NCBI GenBank assembly: GCA_019359745.1 | Contig: JAHHGT010000002.1 | Location: forward strand, 62,001-126,000 | Direction of reading: 5' to 3' | Length of the DNA: 64,000 bases | Source of the DNA: Aphanothece saxicola GSE-SYN-MK-01-06B | GTDB taxonomy: Bacteria; Cyanobacteriota; Cyanobacteriia; PCC-6307; Cyanobiaceae | Shown: one piece after another, positions 33,510-42,255 of the stretch | How positions within the stretch are numbered: the stretch's first letter is position 1 | Layout of the letters: the number at the start of each line of letters is the position of its first letter | The notes under the pieces: generated by a model | The model's database searches: none | What the model was told of the DNA's origin: nothing | The model's input: only the letters and a program-made list of their open reading frames with translations | Position numbers and translations under genes: made by a program

Positions 33510-35603
33510 TCAGTCGATCCTGAGGTCGATGGTGTGGTCGGTGGGGCGCTGGCGCCCCTGCAAGGCGGGCGCGCCGGGGATGGGCCCGGGCGCCCCCGCC
33601 TTGCAGGGGTCAAAGCGGTGGCCCTCCGGGTGCAGGCGATAGCCGAACTCCCCGCCGGGCGTGCGCAGCACGAGGTCCAGCGGCATGTGCGGCTCGATCG
33701 CCGGGTGCAGGCACGGGTAGAGACGCTGGAAGCGGAAGCGCACCGCCAGTACCTGGGCCTCCCCTGCGGCGGCGGGCTCCAGCGGCAGGGGCCGGCCGTT
33801 CACCAGCAGCTGGCAGTCGCGGCGGAACGACGGATTGGCCACCACCTCGAAGCGGCGCAGGGAACCGTCGATGAACCGGCTGGTGAACCCCCCCTGCACC
33901 GGGGTGTCGCAGATCAGTGGCCAGGGCTCGGGGGCAGGCCGCAGTTCCAGGAGAGGTGCCGCGTCGGTGGAGCCCGCCTCCCCCTGCCAGCGAAGCAGGG
34001 GCGGAAAGCGCCACTCCCAGATGGCCCGGAACGGTGCCGGGTCGAGGGCCAGCCCATCCTCCGCCAGGTCGGCCAGGATGCCCTCCAGATCAGCCCAGAG
34101 CTGGCTGGGCAGCAGCTGGCGGTCGTGCAGGGTGGAGCCCCAGTCGTGCAGCTGGGTGGGGCGGTGGCGGGGCTCCAGCAGGTGGGCCGCCAGGGCCGTC
34201 CACAGCAGGGCAATGGTGCTGCTCCACGCCATGCTGGGCAGGCTTTCCAGCGCCCGGAATTCCACCAGGCCAAGACAACCGGCCGGCGCCCCGGGGTTCC
34301 AGAACTTGTCGAAGCTGATCTCGCTGCGGTGGTTGTTGCCGCTGCGGTCGGCATGGAGATGGCGCAGCGTTTCACCGATCAGGCCCCGGACATCCCCGAA
34401 GGGTTCGCTTGAGGGCTGGCCCTCCGCCTGCTCGATGGCGCGGTAGGCCAGTTCCAGATCGAAGCATTCGCCGATCGCCTCGTCCGGCCGTGGCGACTGG
34501 GAGGAGGGACCCACCCCGGGGCCGCAGAACAGGTAGGCCAGGGACGGGTGCCGTTGCCAGTAACGCAGGATCCCCGTGAGCCAGGCCGGCCGGGAGAAGA
34601 AGGGATGGTGGGCCAGGTCAGGACCGCCCCAGAGCAGGTGGTTGCCGCCGCCGGTGCCCTCCTGGCGGCCGTCACCCAGGTCCTTCCAGCTGCGCAGTCC
34701 GACCCGCTCGCCGACCTCCTCCAGCCGCTGCAGCCACTGTTGATACTCCAGCCAGCTGTGGCAGACGGGCAGGTTGATCTCCAGCACGCCCGGATCGGCC
34801 GTCAGGCCCAGCACCTGCCAGCGCTCGCCCGCATCGAAGGGCAGCACGCCGCTGAGCCGTGGCGCCGCCAGGTCGCCGAGGCTGTCGGCCACCGCCTGCA
34901 GCAACAGACGCAGGGGTTCACGTTCCAGGGGCGGCAGGAACAGTTCCCATCCCTCGGGATCGACCTCCAGGGTGAGCACCTGGCGGGGCACATCCTCCGG
35001 CAGATGCTCCAGGGGCAGGCGCAGGCCGGCCGGACCGGGGGCGCCGGTGAGCTCCCGCAGGCTCTCCTCCAGGGGCCAGGGCGCCACCTTCCAGTCCACC
35101 GACCCCGCCTCTTCAGCAGTCTCGGAGGGGGCGACGCTCAAGGGGGCCGCCCAGGCCCGCCGTTCGGGATCGAGGGGATCCCGCAGCAACACGGGCTGGA
35201 GCCTGAGGCCCAGCAGCCCCCCCAGGCGCTCCAACCAGGCCGGGCCTTCGCTGGCCTTCAGCGGTGAGCCCTCCAGACCGGGCTGGCAGAGTCCTGGCCA
35301 GCGGACCGGCGCCGTGCCGTCGTCGCCCAGGAACAGACGCAGGGCCCAGCGGGGATTGACCTCGCCGTCATAGCGCTTGCCCGGGCAATAGAGGAGCGTG
35401 CTGCCGCGCCAGACCCTCTGCTGCAGGTCCCGGGCCATGGCCCGGGCGATGGTCAGCTTGGTGGGGCCGTCGGCCGTGACACTCCACTCCGGCCCCTCCG
35501 GTTCGAGGGGCACCAGGGTGGGCTCACCGCCGAGGGTGAGCTGGATGCCAGCGGCGCGGAGGCGTGACTCAGCCGCCTCCGCCACCTGTTCCATCCAGCT
35601 CAT
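33510..35603 (-). CDS. DUF2126 protein of the transglutaminase/ATP-grasp cluster
   Basis: 697 residues. Matches the C-terminal DUF2126 part of large (about 1100-residue) transglutaminase-DUF2126 proteins: 'LTLGGEPTLVPLEPEG' at the start, 'LLYCPGKRYDGEVNPRWAL', 'GTGGGNHLLWGGPDL', 'NPGAPAGCLGLVEFRALES' and 'DWGSTLHDRQLLPSQLW'. The transglutaminase half is absent from this chain and is encoded separately at 38167-39066. The family is linked by gene context with alpha-E and circularly permuted ATP-grasp proteins, thought to make or modify a peptide-like product; its chemistry is unknown. A long DNA palindrome lies in its last codons (33555-33609). Confidence 0.82.
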   Translation of the reverse strand: MSWMEQVAEAAESRLRAAGIQLTLGGEPTLVPLEPEGPEWSVTADGPTKLTIARAMARDLQQRVWRGSTLLYCPGKRYDGEVNPRWALRLFLGDDGTAPVRWPGLCQPGLEGSPLKASEGPAWLERLGGLLGLRLQPVLLRDPLDPERRAWAAPLSVAPSETAEEAGSVDWKVAPWPLEESLRELTGAPGPAGLRLPLEHLPEDVPRQVLTLEVDPEGWELFLPPLEREPLRLLLQAVADSLGDLAAPRLSGVLPFDAGERWQVLGLTADPGVLEINLPVCHSWLEYQQWLQRLEEVGERVGLRSWKDLGDGRQEGTGGGNHLLWGGPDLAHHPFFSRPAWLTGILRYWQRHPSLAYLFCGPGVGPSSQSPRPDEAIGECFDLELAYRAIEQAEGQPSSEPFGDVRGLIGETLRHLHADRSGNNHRSEISFDKFWNPGAPAGCLGLVEFRALESLPSMAWSSTIALLWTALAAHLLEPRHRPTQLHDWGSTLHDRQLLPSQLWADLEGILADLAEDGLALDPAPFRAIWEWRFPPLLRWQGEAGSTDAAPLLELRPAPEPWPLICDTPVQGGFTSRFIDGSLRRFEVVANPSFRRDCQLLVNGRPLPLEPAAAGEAQVLAVRFRFQRLYPCLHPAIEPHMPLDLVLRTPGGEFGYRLHPEGHRFDPCKAGAPGPIPGAPALQGRQRPTDHTIDLRID
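33555..33609. repeat. 15-bp perfect inverted repeat inside the DUF2126 reading frame
   Basis: Arms CCCCTGCAAGGCGGG (33555-33569) and CCCGCCTTGCAGGGG (33595-33609) pair perfectly, and the GC-rich 25-nt interior can extend the stem with a bulge. It lies 45 nt inside the 3' end of the DUF2126 gene and encodes the odd Gly/Ala/Pro segment KAGAPGPIPGAPALQG. Confidence 0.8.
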
Positions 35604-35633
35604 GCGGGCCAGCTCATGCGGGTTGCGGAAGGC

Positions 35634-38060
35634 TCATGGGGACGGCTGGGGAATCACGCTGCAGGAATTGACGGGGACCGGGACCACCTTCCAGATGCGT
35701 TCGGCGTACTCCTGGATGGACCGGTCGCTGCTGAAGAAGCCGCAGCGGGCGGTGTTCAGCACGGACATCATGCTCCACCGTCCTGCGTCGCACCAGGCGC
35801 TGTCGACCTCGTTCTGGGCGCGGCGGTAATCGCCCAGATCGGCCATCACCCGGAAGGGGTCGCTGCTGCAGAGGTTGGCCAGCAGCGGATGGAACAGGTC
35901 ACGGTCGCCTTCGCTGAAGTGGCCCGAACCGATCAGGTCGATGGCCTCCTTGGCCAGGGCGTCGTTCTCCAGCCAGGGCATCGGGTGGTACCCGTTGCGG
36001 TTGATCGCGGCCAGCTGCTCGGCGGTGTGGCCGAATAGGAAGAAGTTGTCGTCGCCGACCCGGTCCCGGATTTCGATGTTGGCCCCATCGAGGGTGCCGA
36101 TCGTGAGTGCCCCATTGAGGGACATCTTCATGTTGCCGGTGCCGGAGGCCTCCATGCCGGCGGTGGAGATCTGCTCGGAGAGATCCACCGCCGGATAGAT
36201 CTTCTGACCCAGCTTGACGCTGAAGTTGGGCAGGAAGACCACCCGCAGGCGGCCGTCCATCGCCGGGTCGATGTTGATGATCTCCGCCATGCCCACGATC
36301 AGGCGGATGATCAGCTTGGCCATGGCGTAGCCGGGGGCCGCCTTGCCGCCGAAGATCACCGTGCGCGGCGGCAGATCCTCCCCGGCCCGCAGCCGCAGGT
36401 AGCGCTCCACCACCTGCAGGGCGGCCATGTGCTGGCGCTTGTACTCGTGGATGCGCTTCACCTGGACGTCGAACAGGGAGGAGGGATCCACCAGGACGCC
36501 GGTGTCCTGGCGGATCGTGGCGGCCAGGCGTTCCTTGGCCTGCTCGCGCACCCCCTGCCAGCGCTCCAGGAAGCCGGCATCGGTGGCCAGGGGCTCCAGC
36601 TGCCGGAGCTGGTCGAGGTGCCGGCACCAGTCGGTGCCGATGGCGTCGTTGAGCAGGTCGGCCAGGGGCGGGTTGGCCACCGCCAGCCAGCGCCGCGGCG
36701 TGACGCCGTTGGTGATGTTGGTGAAGCGCTCCGGCCAGACCTGGGCGAATTCCGAGAACAGGTTCTCCTTCAGCAGCCGGCTGTGCAGCTCCGCCACGCC
36801 ATTGACCGTGTGGCTGCCCACCACCGCCAGGTGGGCCATGCGCACCTTGCGGTGCGGGCCCTCTTCGATCAGCGACAGCCGCTCCAGCAGCTCGGGCTGG
36901 CCCGGGAACCGGATGCGCAGGGTGCGCAGGAAGCGGGCATTGATCTCAAAGATGATCTGCAGCTGGCGGGGCAGCAGCTGCTGGAACAGTTCCAGTCCCC
37001 AGGCCTCCAGGGCCTCGGGCAGCAGGGTGTGGTTCGTGTAGCTGATCGTGGACGTGGTGATGCTCCAGGCGGTGTCCCAGTCGACCCCGTGGTCATCGAT
37101 CAGCAGGCGCATCAGCTCCGCCACGGCGATCGCCGGGTGGGTGTCGTTGAGCTGCACCGCGAACTTGCGGTGGAACTCCGTGACCGGAATCCCCTGGCTG
37201 CTGAGGATGCGGAACATGTCCTGCAGGGAGCAGGAGACGAAGAAGATCTGCTGACTGAGCCGCAGGCGCTTGCCCTGCTCCAGCTCATCGTTGGGATAGA
37301 GCACCTTGGAGAGGGTTTCCGACTGCACCTTGTGCAGCACGGCCCGGGTGTAGTCGCCCGCATTGAAGGAGGCGAAATCAAAGGCGTCCGGCGCCTGGGC
37401 CGACCACAGCCTCAGGGTGTTGGCGGTGTGGACGCCATAGCCCAGGATCGGGGTGTCATAGGCCACGCCGATCACGGTCTGGCCGCCGATCAGCACCGGA
37501 TAGCTCCATTCCGGCCGGATCACCTCCCAGGGGTTGCCGCGGGCCAGCCACGGGTCGGTGCTCTCCATCTGGCCGGTGGGACCGATCTGCTGGCGGAAGA
37601 TGCCGAATTCGTAGCGGATGCCGTAGCCGATGGCCGGCAGCTCCAGGGTGGCCATCGACTCCTGGAAGCAGGCCGCCAGCCGGCCGAGGCCGCCATTGCC
37701 CAGGCCCGGTTCCGGCTCCTCCGCCAGCATCTCCTCAAGGGTGAGGCCGAGGGCGGCGCAGGCGGCACGGGCTTCCTCCCGCAGCCCGAGGCTCACCAGG
37801 TTGTTCTCCAGGTGGGGCCCCAGCAGGAATTCCGCCGACATGTACGTGGCGGTGCGCACGTGCTGGCTGGAGTAAGTGTCCACGGTGTCCACCCAGCTGG
37901 TCAGCAGGATGTCCCGTACCGCCAGTGACAGACAGACGTAGTGGTCGTGGGTGGTGGCGAGGGAGGTTGACTTGGCCTGGCTGGAGAACAGATGGCGGCG
38001 CATCGCCTCCAGGAGGGCCTGCCCCTTCGGTGGGCAGGGTGCGGGAGTGGAGCTTGCCAT
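35634..38060 (-). CDS. glgP: Glycogen phosphorylase
   Basis: About 808 residues. Complete family features: 'YMSAEFLLGPHLENNL' and 'EPEPGLGNGGLGRLAACF' near the N-terminus, 'FAVQLNDTHPAIAVAELMR', 'ITNGVTPRRWL', 'DVQVKRIHEYKRQ', and the PLP-lysine in 'EASGTGNMKMSLNGALTIGT'. It releases glucose-1-phosphate from glycogen. The ATG at 38060 is preferred; an in-frame codon at 38129 would add 23 residues without homology to the family. It sits 30 nt upstream of the DUF2126 gene and 106 nt downstream of the transglutaminase gene, all on the minus strand, interrupting an otherwise typical cluster. Confidence 0.95.
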   Translation of the reverse strand: MASSTPAPCPPKGQALLEAMRRHLFSSQAKSTSLATTHDHYVCLSLAVRDILLTSWVDTVDTYSSQHVRTATYMSAEFLLGPHLENNLVSLGLREEARAACAALGLTLEEMLAEEPEPGLGNGGLGRLAACFQESMATLELPAIGYGIRYEFGIFRQQIGPTGQMESTDPWLARGNPWEVIRPEWSYPVLIGGQTVIGVAYDTPILGYGVHTANTLRLWSAQAPDAFDFASFNAGDYTRAVLHKVQSETLSKVLYPNDELEQGKRLRLSQQIFFVSCSLQDMFRILSSQGIPVTEFHRKFAVQLNDTHPAIAVAELMRLLIDDHGVDWDTAWSITTSTISYTNHTLLPEALEAWGLELFQQLLPRQLQIIFEINARFLRTLRIRFPGQPELLERLSLIEEGPHRKVRMAHLAVVGSHTVNGVAELHSRLLKENLFSEFAQVWPERFTNITNGVTPRRWLAVANPPLADLLNDAIGTDWCRHLDQLRQLEPLATDAGFLERWQGVREQAKERLAATIRQDTGVLVDPSSLFDVQVKRIHEYKRQHMAALQVVERYLRLRAGEDLPPRTVIFGGKAAPGYAMAKLIIRLIVGMAEIINIDPAMDGRLRVVFLPNFSVKLGQKIYPAVDLSEQISTAGMEASGTGNMKMSLNGALTIGTLDGANIEIRDRVGDDNFFLFGHTAEQLAAINRNGYHPMPWLENDALAKEAIDLIGSGHFSEGDRDLFHPLLANLCSSDPFRVMADLGDYRRAQNEVDSAWCDAGRWSMMSVLNTARCGFFSSDRSIQEYAERIWKVVPVPVNSCSVIPQPSP

Positions 38061-38166
38061 GGGGGAGATGCCGTGGGTGGCGACGTGGGACCTGTCCTGG
38101 CCTGGGGAGTACCGCAGCCGCTGCACCATCGGATACAGGCGGGCGCTCCTTAAGAGTGGCTTTCTT

Positions 38167-39066
38167 TCAGCGCTGCAGCACCCCGTGCCAGGAAGCGCCC
38201 ATGGGAGCAGGCTCCAGCAGCTCCGCCTCGATGGTCCAGTCCAGTTCGCTTTCCACCCCGGTGGGACCCGAAAAACTGCCGTTCACGGCCGCCGTGAGGG
38301 TGGGCTTGGAGGAGGTGGCCAGGGTGATGTAGCGATCGTCGATGCTGCCCTTGCCACTGGGGTCGAAGCCCCGCCAGCCCGCACCGGGCAGGTAAACCTC
38401 CGCCCAGGCATGCAGGTCGTACTGCTTCGGCGCCGGCTCCACCAGGTGATAACCGCTCACGAACCGGGAGGGCAGGCCGGCGCAGCGGCAGGTCTCGATC
38501 ATCAGCATCGCCAGGTCGCGGCAGGAGCCGACCCGCTCCTTGAGGGTGCGGCCCGCCGGCCAGGCCGGCCCCACGTGCCGCTGGGTGTACTTGACCCGGT
38601 CTTTGATGATCTCCACGAGCTGCTCAAGAAACATCAGCCCGCGCTGGTCGCTGCCCATCAGCGCTTCCTGGGCCAGATCCACCGCAGCGGGATCGTGCTG
38701 GCCATTGGGCAGCCACCCCTCAAGCGATCCCAGCAGATCGCCATTGAGGTGGCCCACGGGGTAGGGCAGCAGGGGCTCCTGGTCCTCCAGGCAGGCGGCG
38801 AGGGCCGGCGGCGGTGTGGTCTCCACATCGCTGATCGCCTGCACGCGGAAGTGATCGGTGCTGCCCTCGAAACGGGCACGCAGAATCTCATCGCCACTGG
38901 CCGCCACCAACGGATAGAGGAGGGACGGGTCCGGGCTGATGGCCAGGTGGAAATGGAGCAGGCGCTGGAAGCCGTGGCCCCGGGGCTTCAGGCAGAAACG
39001 GTGCGGACCCAGGAAGACCGGCGCGCTGTAGCGGTAGTTGAAGGTGTGGGTCAGGCGGGCTCGCAT
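38167..39066 (-). CDS. Transglutaminase-like protein (COG1305 type)
   Basis: 299 residues. N-terminal beta domain ('RLTHTFNYRYSAPVFLGPHR') as in bacterial transglutaminase-like proteins, then a papain-like catalytic core with Cys182 in 'RVGSCRDLAMLM', His219 in 'YDLHAWAEVYLP' and Asp235 in 'GWRGFDPSG'. Probably a cysteine peptidase or transamidase acting on peptide amides. It overlaps the alpha-E gene by 16 nt and belongs to the cluster with DUF2126, alpha-E and ATP-grasp proteins. The usual N-terminal fusion partner of DUF2126 is this kind of domain. Confidence 0.87.
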   Translation of the reverse strand: MRARLTHTFNYRYSAPVFLGPHRFCLKPRGHGFQRLLHFHLAISPDPSLLYPLVAASGDEILRARFEGSTDHFRVQAISDVETTPPPALAACLEDQEPLLPYPVGHLNGDLLGSLEGWLPNGQHDPAAVDLAQEALMGSDQRGLMFLEQLVEIIKDRVKYTQRHVGPAWPAGRTLKERVGSCRDLAMLMIETCRCAGLPSRFVSGYHLVEPAPKQYDLHAWAEVYLPGAGWRGFDPSGKGSIDDRYITLATSSKPTLTAAVNGSFSGPTGVESELDWTIEAELLEPAPMGASWHGVLQR

Positions 39067-40031
39067 GCCGCCTCTTGCGTGGAGGTGCTACTCGGAGGAG
39101 CGATGAAATAGCGCGCTTCGATCAACGCATGCAGGCGGTTCAGATCCGACTGGAAGTTGTCGATGGCTTCGTGCAGTCCGGTGGAGACGAGTTCATCGAT
39201 CCTGGTGAAACTCCAGTGGGCCAGGGTGAGCCCGATCAGGCATTCCAGGTCGTCGGCGGGCCGCGGCACCGAGCTGCCACGGATGATCCGCAACGTGTCG
39301 CTGATCCGCTCCAGGCAGTAACGCACCGAGCGGGGGAAGATCGGATCCAGCAGCAGGAAGGCGGCCACGGCCTTGGGTTCAATGGCCTGCTGGCTCGACT
39401 GCCGGAACATCTGATAGGCCCCCGCTGAGCGCAGCAGGGAGATCCACTGCAGCTCATCGAGCACCCCCCCCACCTCCTCGGGCGACGGCAGCAGCAGAAA
39501 GTATTTGACGTCCAGGATCCGGGTGGTCTTGTCGGCCCGTTCCAGCAGGCGACCCAGGCGACTGAACTGCCAGGAGAGGTCGCGGCTGAGGGTGGCGTCG
39601 GTGATCCCGTAGAACAGCTGGCAGGCGCGGCGGATCTCCCGCAGTTGCTCCTGGGGCGGTTGTTGCCAGAAGTGATCTTCCTGCAACGTCCAGTAGATGT
39701 CGTTGATCTGCTCCCACATCTCCGTGGTGATCACTTCACGGATCTGCCGGGCGTTCTCCCGGGCACTGCCGATGCAGTTGAGAACACTGCTGGGATTGTC
39801 GGCCTCCCGCACCAGGAAATGGATCACCGCCTCGGGGGTGACATCCGGGCAGAGCTCATCGAAGAGCTTGCGGTCGCCGCTGGCGTCGATCAGGGGAAGC
39901 CAGGGTTCGGCGCTGCCGGGGGGGCAGTCGAGGGCCATGGCCTCGCTCACCTCCACGAAGCGGGAGATGTTCTCGGCCCGTTCAACGTTGCGGTTGATCC
40001 AGTAGAGGGAGTCGGCGACGCGGCTCAGCAT
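39051..40031 (-). CDS. Alpha-E domain protein
   Basis: 326 residues, almost wholly helical. 'MLSRVADSLYWINRNVERAENISRFVEV' (two pieces) is the defining N-terminus of the alpha-E family, and 'YFLLLPSPEEVGGVLDELQW' and 'VRYCLERISDTLRII' are further conserved parts. It contains many acidic residues and usually accompanies a circularly permuted ATP-grasp enzyme and a transglutaminase. No catalytic role is established. It overlaps both neighbours (7 nt with ATP-grasp, 16 nt with transglutaminase), indicating tight translational coupling. Confidence 0.9.
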   Translation of the reverse strand: MLSRVADSLYWINRNVERAENISRFVEVSEAMALDCPPGSAEPWLPLIDASGDRKLFDELCPDVTPEAVIHFLVREADNPSSVLNCIGSARENARQIREVITTEMWEQINDIYWTLQEDHFWQQPPQEQLREIRRACQLFYGITDATLSRDLSWQFSRLGRLLERADKTTRILDVKYFLLLPSPEEVGGVLDELQWISLLRSAGAYQMFRQSSQQAIEPKAVAAFLLLDPIFPRSVRYCLERISDTLRIIRGSSVPRPADDLECLIGLTLAHWSFTRIDELVSTGLHEAIDNFQSDLNRLHALIEARYFIAPPSSTSTQEAACEPA

Positions 40032-41464
40032 GGGGCTTCATCCACGATCCAGGTGTCCTTGCAGCCTCCTCCCTGGGAGGAATTGACCACCAGGGAGCCG
40101 CGCCGCAGGGCCACCCGGGTGAGGCCGCCGGGGCTCACCCAGGCCTCCTTGCCGCGCAGCACATAGGGCCGCAGATCGACATGGCAGGGGTAGAGCTCGC
40201 CTTCGCTGAGGGAGGGCACGGTTGAGAGTTCCAGGGTGGGCTGGGCAATGTAGTTGCGGGGATCGGCCTGGATCTTGATGGCGAACTCGGCGATCTCCGC
40301 CTGGCTCGCATGGGGGCCGATGAGCATGCCGTAGCCACCGGCTTCCGCCACCGCCTTCACCACCAGCTCCCCGAGGTGCTCGAGAACGTAGGCCTGGTCG
40401 TCGGGCCTGGAGCAGATGTAGGTGGGAACGTTCTCGATGATCGGCTCCTCGTCCAGGTAGTAGCGGATCATCTCGCCCACATAGGCATAGATGAGCTTGT
40501 CGTCGGCCACACCGGTCCCTGGGGCATTGGCAATGGCCACCCGTCCCGCGGCGTAGGCCCCCATCAGGCCCCGCACCCCCAGCAGGGAATCAGGGCGGAA
40601 CACGGCCGGGTCGAGGAAGTCATCGTCGATGCGTCGGTAGATCACATCGACCGCCTCGAGGCCCGCGGTGCTGCGCATCCACACCCGGTCGCCTTCGCAG
40701 ACCAGGTCGCGGCCCTCCACCAGCTGAATTCCCATCTGCTGGGCGAGATAGCTGTGCTCGAAATAGGCGCTGTTGAACACCCCGGGGGTGAGCAGCACCA
40801 CCTTGGGGGTGTCGGTCCAGGGGGCCAGTTCCCGCAGGGTCTGTAGGAGGTGGGAGGGGTAATCGTCGATGGGCTGCACCGTTCTCCCGGCGAACAGGCT
40901 CGGGAACATGCGCTTCATCACCCGCCGGTTCTCGAGGAAGTAAGCCACCCCCGAGGGACAACGCAGGTTGTCCTCCAGCACCCGCCAGGTGCCATCGCCG
41001 TCCCGCACCAGATCCAGGCCCGAGATGTGGCACCAGCGGCCCAGGGGCGGCTGGAAGCCCTGCATCTGGGGCCGCCACCCCTGGGAGCTCTCCACGTCGG
41101 CCCTGGGCACCACGCCGTCGGCCAGGATTTTCTGGTCGCCGTACACGTCGGCCAGGAAGCGGTCGATCGCCTCGAGTCGCTGGATCAGGCCCCGCTCCAG
41201 ACGCTCCCACTCCCGGGCCCCGATCAGGCGGGGCAGAGGGTCGAAGGGAAGGATGCGCTCCACACCCTTGCTGTCGGAATCATTGAGGCGGAAGGTGGCT
41301 CCGAGGCGCTTGAGCAGCATGCCGGCGGCCACGTGGTTGCGGTTCAACTGGTCGAGTCCCATCTGGCCCAGGGACGAGAGGAGCGGCTTCAGGGTGGCCC
41401 GGGGCTGGTCGGTGGAGGTGAAGTACTCGTCGTATCCCTGGTTCGGTTTGTACTGACTGAACAT
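40025..41464 (-). CDS. Circularly permuted ATP-grasp (type 2) protein
   Basis: 479 residues. Starts 'MFSQYKPNQGYDEYFT', followed by 'LGATFRLNDSDSKGVERILPFDPLPRLI' (two pieces), 'GWCHISGLDLVRDGDGTWRVLEDN'-type Mg/ATP residues around residues 140-165 and 'VEAGGYGMLIGP'-like Gly loop at about 380. These are the CP_ATPgrasp_2 family landmarks. The family is predicted to form amide or peptide bonds using ATP; the substrate is unknown. First gene of a minus-strand operon with alpha-E and transglutaminase. The ATG at 41464 is the usual family start; the longer frame upstream is antisense to the PilZ gene. Confidence 0.88.
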   Translation of the reverse strand: MFSQYKPNQGYDEYFTSTDQPRATLKPLLSSLGQMGLDQLNRNHVAAGMLLKRLGATFRLNDSDSKGVERILPFDPLPRLIGAREWERLERGLIQRLEAIDRFLADVYGDQKILADGVVPRADVESSQGWRPQMQGFQPPLGRWCHISGLDLVRDGDGTWRVLEDNLRCPSGVAYFLENRRVMKRMFPSLFAGRTVQPIDDYPSHLLQTLRELAPWTDTPKVVLLTPGVFNSAYFEHSYLAQQMGIQLVEGRDLVCEGDRVWMRSTAGLEAVDVIYRRIDDDFLDPAVFRPDSLLGVRGLMGAYAAGRVAIANAPGTGVADDKLIYAYVGEMIRYYLDEEPIIENVPTYICSRPDDQAYVLEHLGELVVKAVAEAGGYGMLIGPHASQAEIAEFAIKIQADPRNYIAQPTLELSTVPSLSEGELYPCHVDLRPYVLRGKEAWVSPGGLTRVALRRGSLVVNSSQGGGCKDTWIVDEAPC

Positions 41465-41668
41465 TCCAGACCCTTCCGCGCGGTTGGATCCTGCAGTGCC
41501 GCCGGGGTGGTCACCCGTTGCCGTTGTTACGAAAACCCGGGGCGTTATCGGGTCATGGTGCCCGCCAACTCCTGAGCAGCCGCCTCTCCAGCCAGGCTGG
41601 GCCCCTACCGCTGCATAGGAATAGCGTTTTGATAAGCATCGCCCGCCGTGGGACTCAGTGGGTTCAAG

Positions 41669-42187
41669 ATGGACAAACAGGGAGAGGTTGCGCCGATGCT
41701 GGCCGACAAGACTGGGTCCCAGCCATCGCGGCCCTCCTGCGCACCGGGCGTCCTGCCGCGTGACCAGGACAGAAACGGCAGCCGCCGGGACAAGCGCGCC
41801 TACGCCCGTCATGCCATCGAGAGCTGCCGCACGATCGCCCTGCGGCGTCTGGATGACGATCGCAGGCCCAGTGGCCGCTGGTTCCTCGCCGACATCGTCG
41901 ATGTGGGCGTCGGTGGCATGTGCCTGATCGCCTCCGAAGAGCAATCCCTTTCGCTGGGGCAGTGGCTGCTGATGGACCTGCGCGCCCATCCCGGCTTCGG
42001 CCAGTTGCGGATGCAGGCCCAGTTGCGCTGGCTCACCCGGGCCCACTTTGCCCTCACCTTCGGTGTGGCCTTCGCCACCCCCCTCAAGGAGGTGCCGATG
42101 CTGTCGGTGGAGCGGCGCAACCAGCGCCGGGATCCCAACCAGGAGGACTGGGCCCTCCAGGAAGAGCGGGAACTGGCGCTGTCCTGA
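41669..42187 (+). CDS. PilZ-like domain protein
   Basis: 172 residues. After a basic linker ('RDKRAYARHAI') there is 'RWFLADIVDVGVGGMCLIAS', matching the PilZ (D/N)xSxxG region in a degenerate form, and a beta-rich end 'AQLRWLTRAHFALTFGVAF'. PilZ domains bind c-di-GMP; the RxxxR and D.S..G motifs are only partly kept, so binding is uncertain. A GTG at 41648 is an alternative start. The 183-204 nt upstream region separates it from the divergent ATP-grasp gene. Confidence 0.6.
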   Translation: MDKQGEVAPMLADKTGSQPSRPSCAPGVLPRDQDRNGSRRDKRAYARHAIESCRTIALRRLDDDRRPSGRWFLADIVDVGVGGMCLIASEEQSLSLGQWLLMDLRAHPGFGQLRMQAQLRWLTRAHFALTFGVAFATPLKEVPMLSVERRNQRRDPNQEDWALQEERELALS

Positions 42188-42194
42188 GCGGACA

Positions 42195-42211
42195 CCGGTG
42201 TGGCACACCGG
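42195..42211 (+). terminator. Hairpin after the PilZ-like gene
   Basis: Perfect 7-bp stem CCGGTGT/ACACCGG with a GGC loop, starting 8 nt after the PilZ-like stop. A short pyrimidine run (ACTCTTT) follows about 12 nt later. Possible terminator. Confidence 0.35.
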
Positions 42212-42255
42212 CGGGTGTTCACTACTCTTTAGGAAACAGTGTCGCTGGAAGCTCC

